Notes under the pieces: generated by a model
What the model was told of the DNA's origin: nothing
Database searches by the model: none
The model's input: the letters and a program-made list of their open reading frames with translations, nothing else
Program-made: the position numbers and the translations under genes
Assembly (NCBI RefSeq): GCF_913058035.1
Contig: NZ_CAJXPA010000015.1
Location: forward strand, 1 to 42,304
Reading direction: 5' to 3'
Source of the DNA: an uncultured Paraglaciecola sp.
GTDB taxonomy: Bacteria; Pseudomonadota; Gammaproteobacteria; Enterobacterales; Alteromonadaceae
Length of the DNA stretch: 42,304 nt
Shown: positions 19,902-28,788 of the stretch, in pieces
How the letters are laid out: every line of letters starts with the position of its first letter
Numbering within the stretch: position 1 is the first letter of the stretch

Positions 19902-19928
19902 ATTGAAAAAAATAATAATAACCCCACA
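19902..19928 (+). promoter_or_regulatory. probable sigma-32 promoter of dnaK
   Basis: ATTGAA at 19902-19907, 14 bases, then CCCCACA at 19922-19928 resembles the RpoH consensus with one mismatch in the -35 element. The spacing is identical to the grpE promoter. The dnaK ATG follows about 40 bases later. Confidence 0.7.
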
Positions 19929-19969
19929 AAGTGTACAAGCTTTTAAGAACAATTTTTGGAGATTAACTA

Positions 19970-21898
19970 ATGGGTAGAATCATTGGAATTGATTTAGGTA
20001 CAACTAATTCATGTGTGGCAGTGCTAGACGGTGGCGTAGCAAAGGTTTTAGAAAATGCAGAAGGAGATCGTACTACTCCTTCCATTATTGCTTACACTCA
20101 AGATGGTGAAATTTTAGTTGGTCAGCCGGCCAAACGCCAAGCTGTAACTAACCCACAAAACACGTTATTCGCTATTAAGCGTCTAATTGGTCGTCGCTGG
20201 GAAGATAAAGAAGTACAGCGTGATATCGACATCATGCCTTTCAAAATTGCCAAAGCTGACAATGGCGATGCATGGGTTGAAGCGAAAGGCGAAAAAATGG
20301 CTCCGCCACAGATTTCTGCTGAAGTTCTGAAAAAAATGAAAAAGACAGCTGAAGATTATTTAGGCGAAGAGGTAACAGCCGCTGTTATTACAGTACCTGC
20401 TTACTTTAACGATTCTCAGCGTCAAGCTACTAAAGATGCAGGCCGTATTGCCGGACTTGAAGTTAAGCGTATTATTAATGAGCCAACAGCTGCTGCACTT
20501 GCTTACGGTATGGATAAGAAAAAAGGCGACAGCGTTGTTGCTGTTTATGACTTAGGTGGTGGTACGTTCGATATATCCATTATCGAAATTGACGAAGCTG
20601 ATGGTGAGCATACGTTTGAAGTACTCGCCACTAATGGTGACACCCACTTAGGCGGTGAAGATTTCGATAACAAAGTTATCAACTACCTAGTCGAAGAATT
20701 TAAGAAAGATTCAGGTATGGACCTTCGTAAAGACCCATTAGCCATGCAACGTCTTAAAGAAGCCGGTGAAAAAGCCAAGATTGAATTATCTTCAGCACAA
20801 CAGACTGAAGTCAACTTGCCATATATCACAGCTGATGCATCTGGTCCTAAGCACCTTACAATCAAGTTGACTCGTGCAAAGCTAGAATCGCTTGTTGAAG
20901 ACATGGTAAAAGCAACGCTAGAGCCACTAAAACAAGCTTTAGCTGATGCTGACCTATCAGTAGGTGATATTAATGACATTATCTTGGTAGGTGGTCAAAC
21001 ACGTATGCCTATGGTTCAGAAGTATGTAACTGAATTCTTTGGTAAAGAGCCTCGTAAAGACGTTAACGCGGATGAAGCAGTAGCAGTAGGTGCAGCGATT
21101 CAAGGTGGCGTATTATCTGGTGATGTGAAAGATGTATTGTTGCTAGACGTAACTCCATTGTCATTAGGTATCGAAACTATGGGTGGTGTAATGACTGCTC
21201 TAATAGAGAAAAATACCACAGTACCTACTAAGAAATCACAGACATTCTCTACAGCTGAAGATAACCAAGCTGCGGTAACCATTCATTGTCTTCAAGGCGA
21301 GCGTAAGCAAGCTTCGGGCAATAAATCTTTAGGTCAATTTAATCTAGAGGGTATTCGTGCGGCACAGCGTGGTGCACCTCAAATCGAAGTGACATTTGAT
21401 ATTGACGCGGATGGCATACTACATGTGTCTGCGAAAGACAAAGATACGGGTAAAGAACAAAAAATCACCATCAAAGCATCTTCAGGTTTGAGTGAAGAAG
21501 AAGTCGAACAAATGGTTCAAGATGCTGAAGCAAACAAAGAAGCGGATGCTAAATTTGAAGAGCTTGTTCAAGCACGCAACCAAGCTGATGGCATGATCCA
21601 CTCTACACGAAAGCAAGTTGAAGAAGCTGGCGACGCATTGGGTGAGGAAGATAAGGCTGAGATTGAAGCCGCTGTAGTCGCCCTTGAAGAAGCAGTGAAA
21701 GCCGGCGATAAAGAAGCGATTGACACAAAGACTCAAGAACTTATCCAAGCATCGGCCAAACTGATGGAAGTTGCGCAAGCAAAAGCTGCTGCTGAAGCCG
21801 CTGATGCTGGTGGACAGACTGATGCAGGCGCAAAATCACCAGATGATGATGTGGTTGATGCTGAATTTGAAGAAGTGAAAGAAGACGAAAAGAAGTAG
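19970..21898 (+). CDS. dnaK: chaperone DnaK (Hsp70)
   Basis: Predicted 642-residue ATP-driven chaperone. The nucleotide-binding domain starts with [13 protein letters not shown] (6-18) and carries the phosphate-2 motif [11 protein letters not shown] near 194-204. The interdomain linker region [14 protein letters not shown] is near 388-401. The substrate-binding beta domain and helical lid follow. The conserved C-terminal tail ends [22 protein letters not shown] lies eight bases before the ATG. It lies downstream of grpE and upstream of dnaJ; it should be transcribed both from the grpE promoter and from its own sigma-32-like promoter. Confidence 0.98.
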   Translation: MGRIIGIDLGTTNSCVAVLDGGVAKVLENAEGDRTTPSIIAYTQDGEILVGQPAKRQAVTNPQNTLFAIKRLIGRRWEDKEVQRDIDIMPFKIAKADNGDAWVEAKGEKMAPPQISAEVLKKMKKTAEDYLGEEVTAAVITVPAYFNDSQRQATKDAGRIAGLEVKRIINEPTAAALAYGMDKKKGDSVVAVYDLGGGTFDISIIEIDEADGEHTFEVLATNGDTHLGGEDFDNKVINYLVEEFKKDSGMDLRKDPLAMQRLKEAGEKAKIELSSAQQTEVNLPYITADASGPKHLTIKLTRAKLESLVEDMVKATLEPLKQALADADLSVGDINDIILVGGQTRMPMVQKYVTEFFGKEPRKDVNADEAVAVGAAIQGGVLSGDVKDVLLLDVTPLSLGIETMGGVMTALIEKNTTVPTKKSQTFSTAEDNQAAVTIHCLQGERKQASGNKSLGQFNLEGIRAAQRGAPQIEVTFDIDADGILHVSAKDKDTGKEQKITIKASSGLSEEEVEQMVQDAEANKEADAKFEELVQARNQADGMIHSTRKQVEEAGDALGEEDKAEIEAAVVALEEAVKAGDKEAIDTKTQELIQASAKLMEVAQAKAAAEAADAGGQTDAGAKSPDDDVVDAEFEEVKEDEKK

Positions 21899-21944
21899 TT
21901 TTTTCAACTTAGATGGCTAACTTATGAACGAGTTAGTCTTACTT

Positions 21945-21981
21945 GGCGCAACAGTTAATTCTGATTGCGCCTTGTTTGTTT
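21945..21981 (+). terminator. hairpin between dnaK and dnaJ
   Basis: A 7-bp perfect stem GGCGCAA/TTGCGCC (21945-21951 and 21965-21971) with a 13-base loop is followed by TTGTTTGTTT. It probably terminates or attenuates dnaK transcripts, giving less dnaJ than dnaK mRNA. A second, weaker hairpin CTAACT/AGTTAG lies just upstream at 21917-21936. Confidence 0.6.
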
Positions 21982-22057
21982 AAGAAATTACAAAAAGAAT
22001 AAGCAAAACTGGTTGTTCTAGAATTTTTTACTAAAGACCGCAGGATACCGAATCGAG

Positions 22058-23197
22058 ATGTCGAAGCGAGATTATTATGAAGTGTTGGATGTGGACAAAA
22101 GCGCCACCGAACGCGAGATAAAAAAGGCTTATAAGCGCTTAGCGATGAAATATCACCCAGATAGAACACAGGGTGATAAAGCGTTGGAAGAAAAATTCAA
22201 AGAAGTGCAAGAAGCACACGAAATGTTGACTGATCCGCAAAAACGCTCAGCCTATGATCAATATGGTCATGCTGGTGTTGATCCTAATCGAGGTGGCGGT
22301 GGTGGCCAAGGTGGTGACTTTGGAGACATTTTTGGTGATGTATTTGGCGACATTTTTGGTGGTGGACGTGGCGGCGGCGGTCGTCAATCCCGAGCGCGTC
22401 AGGGCTCGGATCTGCGTTACAACTTAGAGCTTTCTCTTGAGGAAGCAGTAAAAGGTAAAAGTGTCGAAATTCGTGTGCCGACACTTGTTGGCTGCGATAG
22501 CTGTGATGGTTCTGGTGCGAAAAAAGGCTCTAGCCCGACTACTTGTCCCACTTGCCATGGACAAGGTCAAGTACAGATGCGTCAAGGTTTCTTCGCCGTG
22601 CAGCAAACCTGTCCATCTTGTTCGGGTAGAGGTAAAATTATATCTGATCCTTGTAAACCTTGTAACGGACAAGGCCGCGTAGAGAAAACTAAAACCTTAT
22701 CAGTTAAAGTCCCAGCAGGTGTTGATACGGGTGATAGAATTCGTTTATCAGGCGAAGGTGAAGCTGGTGAAGCTGGTGCCCCAGCTGGTGATTTGTACGT
22801 TCAGGTGCATGTTCGTGATCACAAGATATTTACTCGTGAAGGTAATAATTTGTATTGCGAAGTGCCCTTAAGTTTCACTCGTGCAGCGTTAGGCGGTGAG
22901 ATTGAAGTGCCGACTTTAGAAGGTAAAGTTAAGTTGAAAGTGACAGCTGAAACACAAACAGGAAAAATGTTCCGTTTGCGCAATAAAGGTGTTAAGTCAG
23001 TACGTAGTGGAAGTGTTGGTGATTTAATTTGTAAAGTTGTCATCGAAACACCAGTCAATCTGAATACTCGTCAAAAAGAAATACTAGATGAATTAGAAGA
23101 CTCTATGGGTACAGGTAAAGACGTGGCTAGAAACCGCCCCAAAGAAAGTGGATTTTTTGATGGTGTGAAAAAGTTCTTTGATGATTTAACCAATTAA
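22058..23197 (+). CDS. dnaJ: cochaperone DnaJ (Hsp40, class A)
   Basis: Predicted 379-residue cochaperone that delivers clients to DnaK and stimulates its ATPase. The J domain is residues 1-70, with HPD at 33-35. A Gly/Phe-rich region covers about 76-112. Four CxxCxGxG zinc motifs begin at Cys146, Cys163, Cys185 and Cys199. The C-terminal substrate-binding domains follow. Length and domain order are standard. The ribosome binding site is weak (AGGATA about 10 bases upstream of the ATG). It follows dnaK by 159 bases, with a hairpin between. Confidence 0.97.
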   Translation: MSKRDYYEVLDVDKSATEREIKKAYKRLAMKYHPDRTQGDKALEEKFKEVQEAHEMLTDPQKRSAYDQYGHAGVDPNRGGGGGQGGDFGDIFGDVFGDIFGGGRGGGGRQSRARQGSDLRYNLELSLEEAVKGKSVEIRVPTLVGCDSCDGSGAKKGSSPTTCPTCHGQGQVQMRQGFFAVQQTCPSCSGRGKIISDPCKPCNGQGRVEKTKTLSVKVPAGVDTGDRIRLSGEGEAGEAGAPAGDLYVQVHVRDHKIFTREGNNLYCEVPLSFTRAALGGEIEVPTLEGKVKLKVTAETQTGKMFRLRNKGVKSVRSGSVGDLICKVVIETPVNLNTRQKEILDELEDSMGTGKDVARNRPKESGFFDGVKKFFDDLTN

Positions 23198-23220
23198 TAG
23201 AAAAACATAATCTGAACCTA

Positions 23221-23245
23221 AAGCCGCTTTTAAGCGGCTTTTTGA
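23221..23245 (+). terminator. terminator of dnaJ
   Basis: AAGCCGC/GCGGCTT stem (23221-23240) with a short T/A loop is followed by TTTTTGA, starting 24 bases after the dnaJ stop codon. Confidence 0.9.
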
Positions 23246-23274
23246 TATATCGCTTACATGGAGAAGAGGCAAGT

Positions 23275-23576
23275 CTAAAATGTTGAAGCCAAGCCCCTCC
23301 AATATTTGTGTTTCAGAACGAATGGGATGCTCCAATTCTCAGCAATTGCACCTTGCATCGCTATTCTTTCTGCATCCCTGCTGTCAAAGATGAAACCGTT
23401 ATTAACTGAATGTCGACCACATTCTGAATTGGCGTTACGAAGGAGTGCTGTGCCCCAGGTTTCCGTCTCCCACAGGTTTTAAAGCGATTTATGTCAGGCG
23501 CCGACAGCAACGTGGCCATTTTTGACTTAGAGCCCCCTTCTTTTAACCCTGGGGCATATGCAAATAGACACCTCGC
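23275..23576 (-). pseudogene. decayed coding segment of unknown family
   Basis: On the minus strand two open frames fit end to end. From 23576 down to about 23480 the frame reads PGLKEGGSKSKMATLLSAPD and continues. After a one-base shift at 23474-23484 the next frame runs NLWETETWGTALLRNANSEC onward to a TAG at 23275. Together they give about 100 codons without a stop, in a patch visibly richer in G+C than its surroundings. No start codon with a ribosome binding site is visible. I do not recognise the family. A horizontally acquired, now broken gene is the simplest reading. Confidence 0.4.
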
Positions 23577-23884
23577 CTAAGATGCCTTGCCCAAGCGACC
23601 ATTTAATGTGTTTCACTCTCCACTTAAAATATGGATTTTTCTTTTGTGAAGTTGGAACGATATTTACCTCATATTTCTGTTAATGGACATTACAAATTTA
23701 GTATTTTAAATGCAGTTAATATTATTGATCTTTAGCAAGTTTACTATTCGATGCCGCAGTGTTTTTGTTCGCTTATCATCAAGTTGTCCATTTACAGCTC
23801 AAGTTCAGTCTGCTATCCGTTGATTAGATTAGGAATAGCGTTTATTTTTTCTATAATATTCAAAAGCTAAAGACAATAAAAAAG
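23577..23884. other. no gene seen
   Basis: AT-rich sequence between the decayed segment and the prepilin-like frame. No feature beyond short A/T runs. Confidence 0.5.
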
Positions 23885-24073
23885 ATGCAAAAAACAAATA
23901 TAACCAATAACAACGACGAGTTCACTCTGATTGAGTTAATCATTGTCATTGTCATTGTCATTGTCATTGGTATGGGAATGGGAATCCACTTGAGTAGCGA
24001 TATTAAAACACTAAGTAATGCTTATAAGAAAACTAACAGAAACGTTGGCTTAAAAACCGTTAACTTATTCTAG
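23885..24073 (+). pseudogene. truncated type IV prepilin-like frame with a hexanucleotide repeat
   Basis: The 62-codon frame has a 12-residue leader and then FTLIELI, the hallmark of type IV pilin and type II secretion pseudopilin N-termini, including the Glu at mature position 5. The residue before the cleavage site is Glu instead of the required Gly (NDE|FTLIE), so prepilin peptidase should not process it. The hydrophobic helix is built from four copies of CATTGT (23941-23964), giving alternating Ile-Val. The frame stops 33 residues after the helix, far short of a pilin globular domain. A small functional protein is possible but less likely. Confidence 0.45.
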
Positions 24074-24082
24074 AACGTGACG

Positions 24083-25699
24083 TTACATCCAAGACTTTTG
24101 ACAGGACTCTACTTGATAAAGACCGTCGTTAATTAATTCATAGGCTAAATTTTCATTAATCATAGGTACCATAAGTGACCCCGACGCTAGTATAAATTTG
24201 ACTGTCGCCAATTGTCTTTTTTTCATAAATAAATTTTGTTTGAATTGGGTTTGCTGAACTTTGTAAGTAGGAAAACAATAATAATCGACACCTATTAAGC
24301 CTTTTCTTAGGTAGACAAAATGCTTATCTTTGGCAACTCCCCAACGTTTCCAGCGTAAAACAACTAAACCACATAGTCCTAAAAACAAAACACTTACCAG
24401 TATTGATGTCATAAGTTTGTCATTCATTATTGTAAAGCTTGTTATTACCAACCACACAGGCATTAAGATAAATAAGATATTACGTAAAATAAAACCTTTG
24501 CTAATAGGGGTAAACCTATCGTTACAAACTAAATTATTGAGGCTGTTGTTAGGATAGGCATCGTCTATTAGTGCTTGGGACTCATCTGGTTTAATAGATG
24601 GCACAATAATTTTACTATTGGCTGCGGATGAATTTTGATTTTGACTAAAGGAATGAGTTTGTTCAAACTTAAGGTTGATCCGTTTAAGCAACACGTCTAG
24701 CCAGTCTTGTTTTTGAACAATCATTTGTAAACGACTTAAACGCATGCTGACTTCGTGTTTTGTGAACAATCCACTTCGCCTAATGTATTTATCATCCAGT
24801 TTGCTCAAGGTGTAACCGTAAAAGCTAACAATTGCCCCGATAACTGAAAAACCGATTAGTACAAACATGACTAACATGGTGAGTGATAATACATATAAAC
24901 CTACTTCGAATAACGAACGAGTTTGTAGGTTAAACAACTCAGTTAACTCTATTCCTAAAGTACTTAACCATTCACTTATAGAGTTAAACATATTGTCATA
25001 AAAGGGGGCTAAGCCACCCAGAAAAATCCAAATCCTATTGCTGGTGATGCCATGAATAACCAAGTCAGATAACTTTCGTTGATTTAGTACTTTTTCTTGC
25101 TGCCCTAGATTGTCTGCGGATCCGACTCCGAGCTCAGTAGTGCTTGTAGATATGTTGTGCTCATCGGTATCCATAATGTCGTTTGGAACTTGATTTTGAA
25201 TAAGCGTTTTTAGCTCTTGTGCAAAACTTAATTTAATCGCCACCAACTTAGCTTCGTTTTTAGCCGAACCTGCTGTGTCTAACTGTAAACATGCATGACC
25301 AGTAAATCGATAATAAATAGGTTGCTCAATTTTGACATTTTGTACTCGAGAGAACGGAAGGTTTAAATGCTTTTTATTGAATATTCCCGACCGTATCTCG
25401 ATATTATCTTCAGTTAAGCGGTAGCGATATACTTTGAAACTGACAAATGCAAAAAGTGTTATTAATGCAAACATCACTAAAATACTCGGTAACCAAATAT
25501 AAGGATGTTCAAGCACACTTTTGTAACTCACCGCTAAAACAGGAATAAGATATATAAGGTTACCAAACAGATGTTTGAATACGCTAACCGTGAAATACAA
25601 AATAGCAACAGGGGATAAAACTTGCCAATCGTTTTTGATTTGTAACTTATCAGCTGGGTTCTGGCTATTATCGGTATATACGTCAGACTGGTCATCCAT
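24083..25699 (-). CDS. YdbT-like membrane protein with bacterial PH (bPH2) domains
   Basis: Predicted 538-residue inner-membrane protein. Hydrophobic segments near residues 30-50 and 70-95 precede a bPH2 domain (about 95-165; VYRYRLTEDNIEIRSGIFNK). A further pair of membrane segments follows near 215-300, then a second bPH2 domain (GYTLSKLDDKYIRRSGLFTK) and a third C-terminal one after another membrane pair near 405-445. The start overlaps the end of the upstream small PH gene by 8 bases (ATGGATGA), so the two are co-translated. In Bacillus the corresponding ydbS-ydbT pair has been linked to resistance to antimicrobial compounds. The function here is inferred only from family. Confidence 0.82.
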   Translation of the reverse strand: MDDQSDVYTDNSQNPADKLQIKNDWQVLSPVAILYFTVSVFKHLFGNLIYLIPVLAVSYKSVLEHPYIWLPSILVMFALITLFAFVSFKVYRYRLTEDNIEIRSGIFNKKHLNLPFSRVQNVKIEQPIYYRFTGHACLQLDTAGSAKNEAKLVAIKLSFAQELKTLIQNQVPNDIMDTDEHNISTSTTELGVGSADNLGQQEKVLNQRKLSDLVIHGITSNRIWIFLGGLAPFYDNMFNSISEWLSTLGIELTELFNLQTRSLFEVGLYVLSLTMLVMFVLIGFSVIGAIVSFYGYTLSKLDDKYIRRSGLFTKHEVSMRLSRLQMIVQKQDWLDVLLKRINLKFEQTHSFSQNQNSSAANSKIIVPSIKPDESQALIDDAYPNNSLNNLVCNDRFTPISKGFILRNILFILMPVWLVITSFTIMNDKLMTSILVSVLFLGLCGLVVLRWKRWGVAKDKHFVYLRKGLIGVDYYCFPTYKVQQTQFKQNLFMKKRQLATVKFILASGSLMVPMINENLAYELINDGLYQVESCQKSWM

Positions 25700-26234
25700 G
25701 TTTGACTACATCCTTATGCTGCAATATAAATTGACGTAGTTGTTGGGCTGTGTCTATCGGCAACCCAGGTATTTGAAAAGTATGCATGTCACCTCCGGCA
25801 CTGAAAACTTGAAGTGTGGCTAATCCTACTTTCCGTTCAATTGGACCGCGTTTAAGTTCGATATGTTGGATCCGAGTAATAGGCTGACTTACCACTTTTT
25901 TAAAAAACAAGCCACTTGCATAGTGTAAATCAAGTTCTCTTAGAGTGTAGTTCTTGGCTAGATCGGATGCATAATTGAACCAAGTGTTGAGAAACCCTAG
26001 CAAAGCAACACTCCAAATAATATAAGGTAAAGAATACAAAAAATCTGCTGATAAGTTGACGACTGATTGGAAATAAAGTGCTGTACCAATTAAACAGAAA
26101 AGCAGAGTAAGACTTAAGTTAAGTAAACGATTTATCGGTGCATATTTTTTACATAGTGATTGTTTATCTAGTGCCAATATTGATGGTAATTGCTCAATAG
26201 AAACGGTTGGGTTGCTGAAGTGAGTTGCTGACAT
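25692..26234 (-). CDS. YdbS-like membrane protein with one bacterial PH domain
   Basis: Predicted 180-residue protein with two membrane segments (about 38-58 and 68-95), then a bPH2 domain containing YTLRELDLHYASGLFFKK, SQPITRIQHIELKRGPIERK and a Gly-rich end (FQIPGLP). The ATG at 26234 is preferred because GGAA lies five bases upstream. A TTG at 26294 would add 20 hydrophobic residues and has no ribosome binding site. It is the first gene of a two-gene operon, divergent from dapB. The pair interrupts the usual dnaJ-dapB adjacency. Confidence 0.82.
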   Translation of the reverse strand: MSATHFSNPTVSIEQLPSILALDKQSLCKKYAPINRLLNLSLTLLFCLIGTALYFQSVVNLSADFLYSLPYIIWSVALLGFLNTWFNYASDLAKNYTLRELDLHYASGLFFKKVVSQPITRIQHIELKRGPIERKVGLATLQVFSAGGDMHTFQIPGLPIDTAQQLRQFILQHKDVVKHG

Positions 26235-26480
26235 GGTATTCCAAAAAAGTGATAAAAAAAGTGATGAATAAATTAATAACAAAATAGATAACAAAGAAAA
26301 TCATGGGTTTAATTCTATCCGACTTCTGGTAAAAAAGCTGCATTGCTTGGCTTGCTTATGCAAAGCTGAAGGGGTTTATAAAAAAATGAACCGTTACTTT
26401 GCTGCATCAAAGATGTAATTAAGGCACAATCTGTACATATTATTGTCAATAATCTGTCTATTAAAAATGGAACAATCACT

Positions 26481-27284
26481 ATGAGTAAAATTGCTGTTTT
26501 TGGCGCCAATGGGCGTATGGGAAGAGTCCTGATTGGTGCCATTGAACAAAGTGTGAATGACCAATTGACTGGTGCTGCTGTGAGGGCCTCTTCATCCCTC
26601 GTAGGCATCGATGTGGGGGAACTTGCGGGAATAAGTAAAAAAGGCTTACTAATTTGCACCGATTTGTCGGTACACATTGAACAAATAGAGGTGTTGATTG
26701 ATTTTACATTACCAGCTGCACTGTCTGAAAATTTGGCATTTTGTGTGGCACATAACAAACCTATCATTATCGGTACCACGGGTTTAAATACTAAACAAAA
26801 GATGGCGTTAGATACTGCGGCTAAACATATTCCTATCGTTTTTGCTGCCAATTATAGTGTGGGTGTTAACTTGATGCTGAATCTGGTCAGAACAGCTGCC
26901 GCTGTAATGGCAGACACCGCCGATATTGAAATTTTAGAAACTCATCATCGATTTAAGAAAGATGCGCCTTCAGGCACTGCAATGGCAATTGGAGAGGCAA
27001 TAGCTGATGAAATAGGTCGAGATTTGTCTAAGTGTGCAGTGTATGGCCGAGAAGGTGAAACAGGTGAAAGAGACCATCAAACAATAGGTTTTGCTACAGT
27101 TAGGGCAGGTGATGTAGTAGGCGAGCACACCGCATTATTTGCCGACATTGGTGAAAGATTAGAAATTACCCATAAAGCATCGAGTCGATTAACGTTTGCC
27201 AACGGAGCTGTTAAAGCGGCGAATTGGGTTATCGATAAACCAGCAGGCTTGTATGATATGCAAGATGTACTAGGATTTAAATAA
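26481..27284 (+). CDS. dapB: 4-hydroxy-tetrahydrodipicolinate reductase
   Basis: Predicted 267-residue NAD(P)H-dependent cytosolic enzyme of the diaminopimelate/lysine pathway, supplying peptidoglycan and lysine. The cofactor loop GANGRMGR is at residues 8-15. The catalytic and substrate-binding signature [14 protein letters not shown] is at 153-166, with His155 and Lys159 in the catalytic positions. The length is normal. GGAACA precedes the ATG. It lies upstream of carAB as in many gammaproteobacteria; about 300 bases separate it from carA, room for a separate promoter. Confidence 0.96.
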   Translation: MSKIAVFGANGRMGRVLIGAIEQSVNDQLTGAAVRASSSLVGIDVGELAGISKKGLLICTDLSVHIEQIEVLIDFTLPAALSENLAFCVAHNKPIIIGTTGLNTKQKMALDTAAKHIPIVFAANYSVGVNLMLNLVRTAAAVMADTADIEILETHHRFKKDAPSGTAMAIGEAIADEIGRDLSKCAVYGREGETGERDHQTIGFATVRAGDVVGEHTALFADIGERLEITHKASSRLTFANGAVKAANWVIDKPAGLYDMQDVLGFK

Positions 27285-27398
27285 ACGAACTTAATCACTT
27301 TTGAGTAGTCGTTTTAAGCCTTATGTGTAAAAAGTATGAACAAACGCTTATTAATGCCTTTTCTGTAATTGTGAATAGACCTGAAACGCCCTTGTATG

Positions 27399-27404
27399 TA
27401 TAAT
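27399..27404 (+). promoter_or_regulatory. candidate -10 element of carAB
   Basis: A perfect TATAAT lies in the dapB-carA interval, 178 bases before the carA start. No good -35 is visible at the normal distance, so the promoter may need an activator. No convincing ArgR operator is seen, only an ATTCA half-site near 27475. Confidence 0.45.
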
Positions 27405-27513
27405 ATTTCGGATTTGCCAAAATTTAGTGGGATCGTTCAGATCTTACATTCTTATACTGCGCAAATCGACTAAATATTCATTTAAATCATATGTTTACAT
27501 GAGTGTATATGGT

Positions 27514-27540
27514 CTCCTAAAATGTTATAAAACATAGGAG
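27514..27540 (+). promoter_or_regulatory. hairpin in the carA leader
   Basis: CTCCT (27514-27518) pairs with AGGAG (27536-27540), and ATGTT (27522-27526) with AACAT (27531-27535), around an ATAA loop with a three-A bulge. No T-run follows, so it is not a terminator. It lies 41 bases before the TTG start and could affect mRNA stability or translation. Confidence 0.5.
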
Positions 27541-27581
27541 TCCAAGGTTAAAACCGTTTAATATCTAACCTGGAGGTTGAT

Positions 27582-28727
27582 TTGGCTAACTCTGCCCTTT
27601 TAGTACTTGAAGATGGGTCCGTCTTTAAAGGAACCGCTATTGGAGCTTCTGGAATATCTGTTGGTGAGGTTGTATTTAATACATCTATTACAGGTTATCA
27701 GGAAATTCTAACTGATCCGTCTTACGCAGAACAAATTGTAACCCTCACTTACCCACATATTGGTAATACGGGCATAAATTCTGAGGATTGTGAATCAAAT
27801 AAAATTTGGGCTAAAGGCCTCGTTATTCGTGACTTACCACTTCTTGCCAGTAATTTTCGCAGTGAAAAAAGTCTTTCCGAATACTTAGAAGAAAATAACA
27901 TTCTTGGTATTGCAGATATTGATACACGCAGGTTGACTCGGATTTTGCGTGACAAAGGTGCACAAAACGGTTGCATAATCGCCAGCAATACACTCGACAA
28001 CATCCCTTTAGATGAATCTGTTGCTTTAGGTAAAGCGCAAGCTTTTGCTGGTCTAAAAGGTATGGATTTAGCTAAAGAAGTAACTTGTGATGAAGCCTAT
28101 CAGTGGACTGATGGAAGTTGGGTATTAGGGGAAGGCTTCAAAAAAGGCTTAGATAACCCTACATTTCATGTTGTTGCCTATGATTTTGGTGTCAAAAGCA
28201 ACATTTTGCGTATGTTAGCTGACCGTGATTGTAGAATAACTGTGGTTCCAGCCAAAACGACAGCTGATGAAGTGCTCGCGTTAAAACCAAATGGGGTGTT
28301 TTTATCAAATGGTCCAGGCGATCCTGAGCCTTGTGATTATGCCATAACAGCCATTAAGCAATTACTAGAAACCAACATTCCTATTTTTGGCATTTGCTTA
28401 GGGCATCAGTTATTAGCATTAGCCAGTGGTGCAAAAACATCTAAAATGAAATTTGGTCATCATGGTGCCAACCATCCTGTTAAAGACATTAAAGGTGAAC
28501 GCGTTATGATCACCAGTCAAAATCATGGATTTGCAGTGGAGGAAAGCGGCTTGCCGAATACGTTAGAGGTGACACATGTGTCGTTATTTGATAAGTCTTT
28601 GCAAGGTATTCACCGAACAGACAAACCCGCTTTTAGTTTTCAAGGGCATCCAGAAGCAAGCCCAGGGCCACATGATGCAGCACCATTATTTGACCATTTT
28701 ATAGAGTTAATGCAGCAGAGCCAATAA
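27582..28727 (+). CDS. carA: carbamoyl-phosphate synthase small (glutaminase) subunit
   Basis: Predicted 381-residue glutamine amidotransferase that supplies ammonia to CarB for carbamoyl phosphate, shared by arginine and pyrimidine synthesis. The triad is Cys272 in FGICLGHQ and His356/Glu358 in FQGHPEAS, close to E. coli 269/353/355. The start codon is TTG, fixed by GGAGG five bases upstream and by the conserved beginning [10 protein letters not shown]. coli carA also starts with UUG. carB follows after 61 bases, in one operon. Confidence 0.97.
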   Translation: MANSALLVLEDGSVFKGTAIGASGISVGEVVFNTSITGYQEILTDPSYAEQIVTLTYPHIGNTGINSEDCESNKIWAKGLVIRDLPLLASNFRSEKSLSEYLEENNILGIADIDTRRLTRILRDKGAQNGCIIASNTLDNIPLDESVALGKAQAFAGLKGMDLAKEVTCDEAYQWTDGSWVLGEGFKKGLDNPTFHVVAYDFGVKSNILRMLADRDCRITVVPAKTTADEVLALKPNGVFLSNGPGDPEPCDYAITAIKQLLETNIPIFGICLGHQLLALASGAKTSKMKFGHHGANHPVKDIKGERVMITSQNHGFAVEESGLPNTLEVTHVSLFDKSLQGIHRTDKPAFSFQGHPEASPGPHDAAPLFDHFIELMQQSQ

Positions 28728-28788
28728 ATACGGATCTTCTCAAGTACGCACCTTTTAAAGTACAAGAATTAGTAGAGTAATTAGTGAC

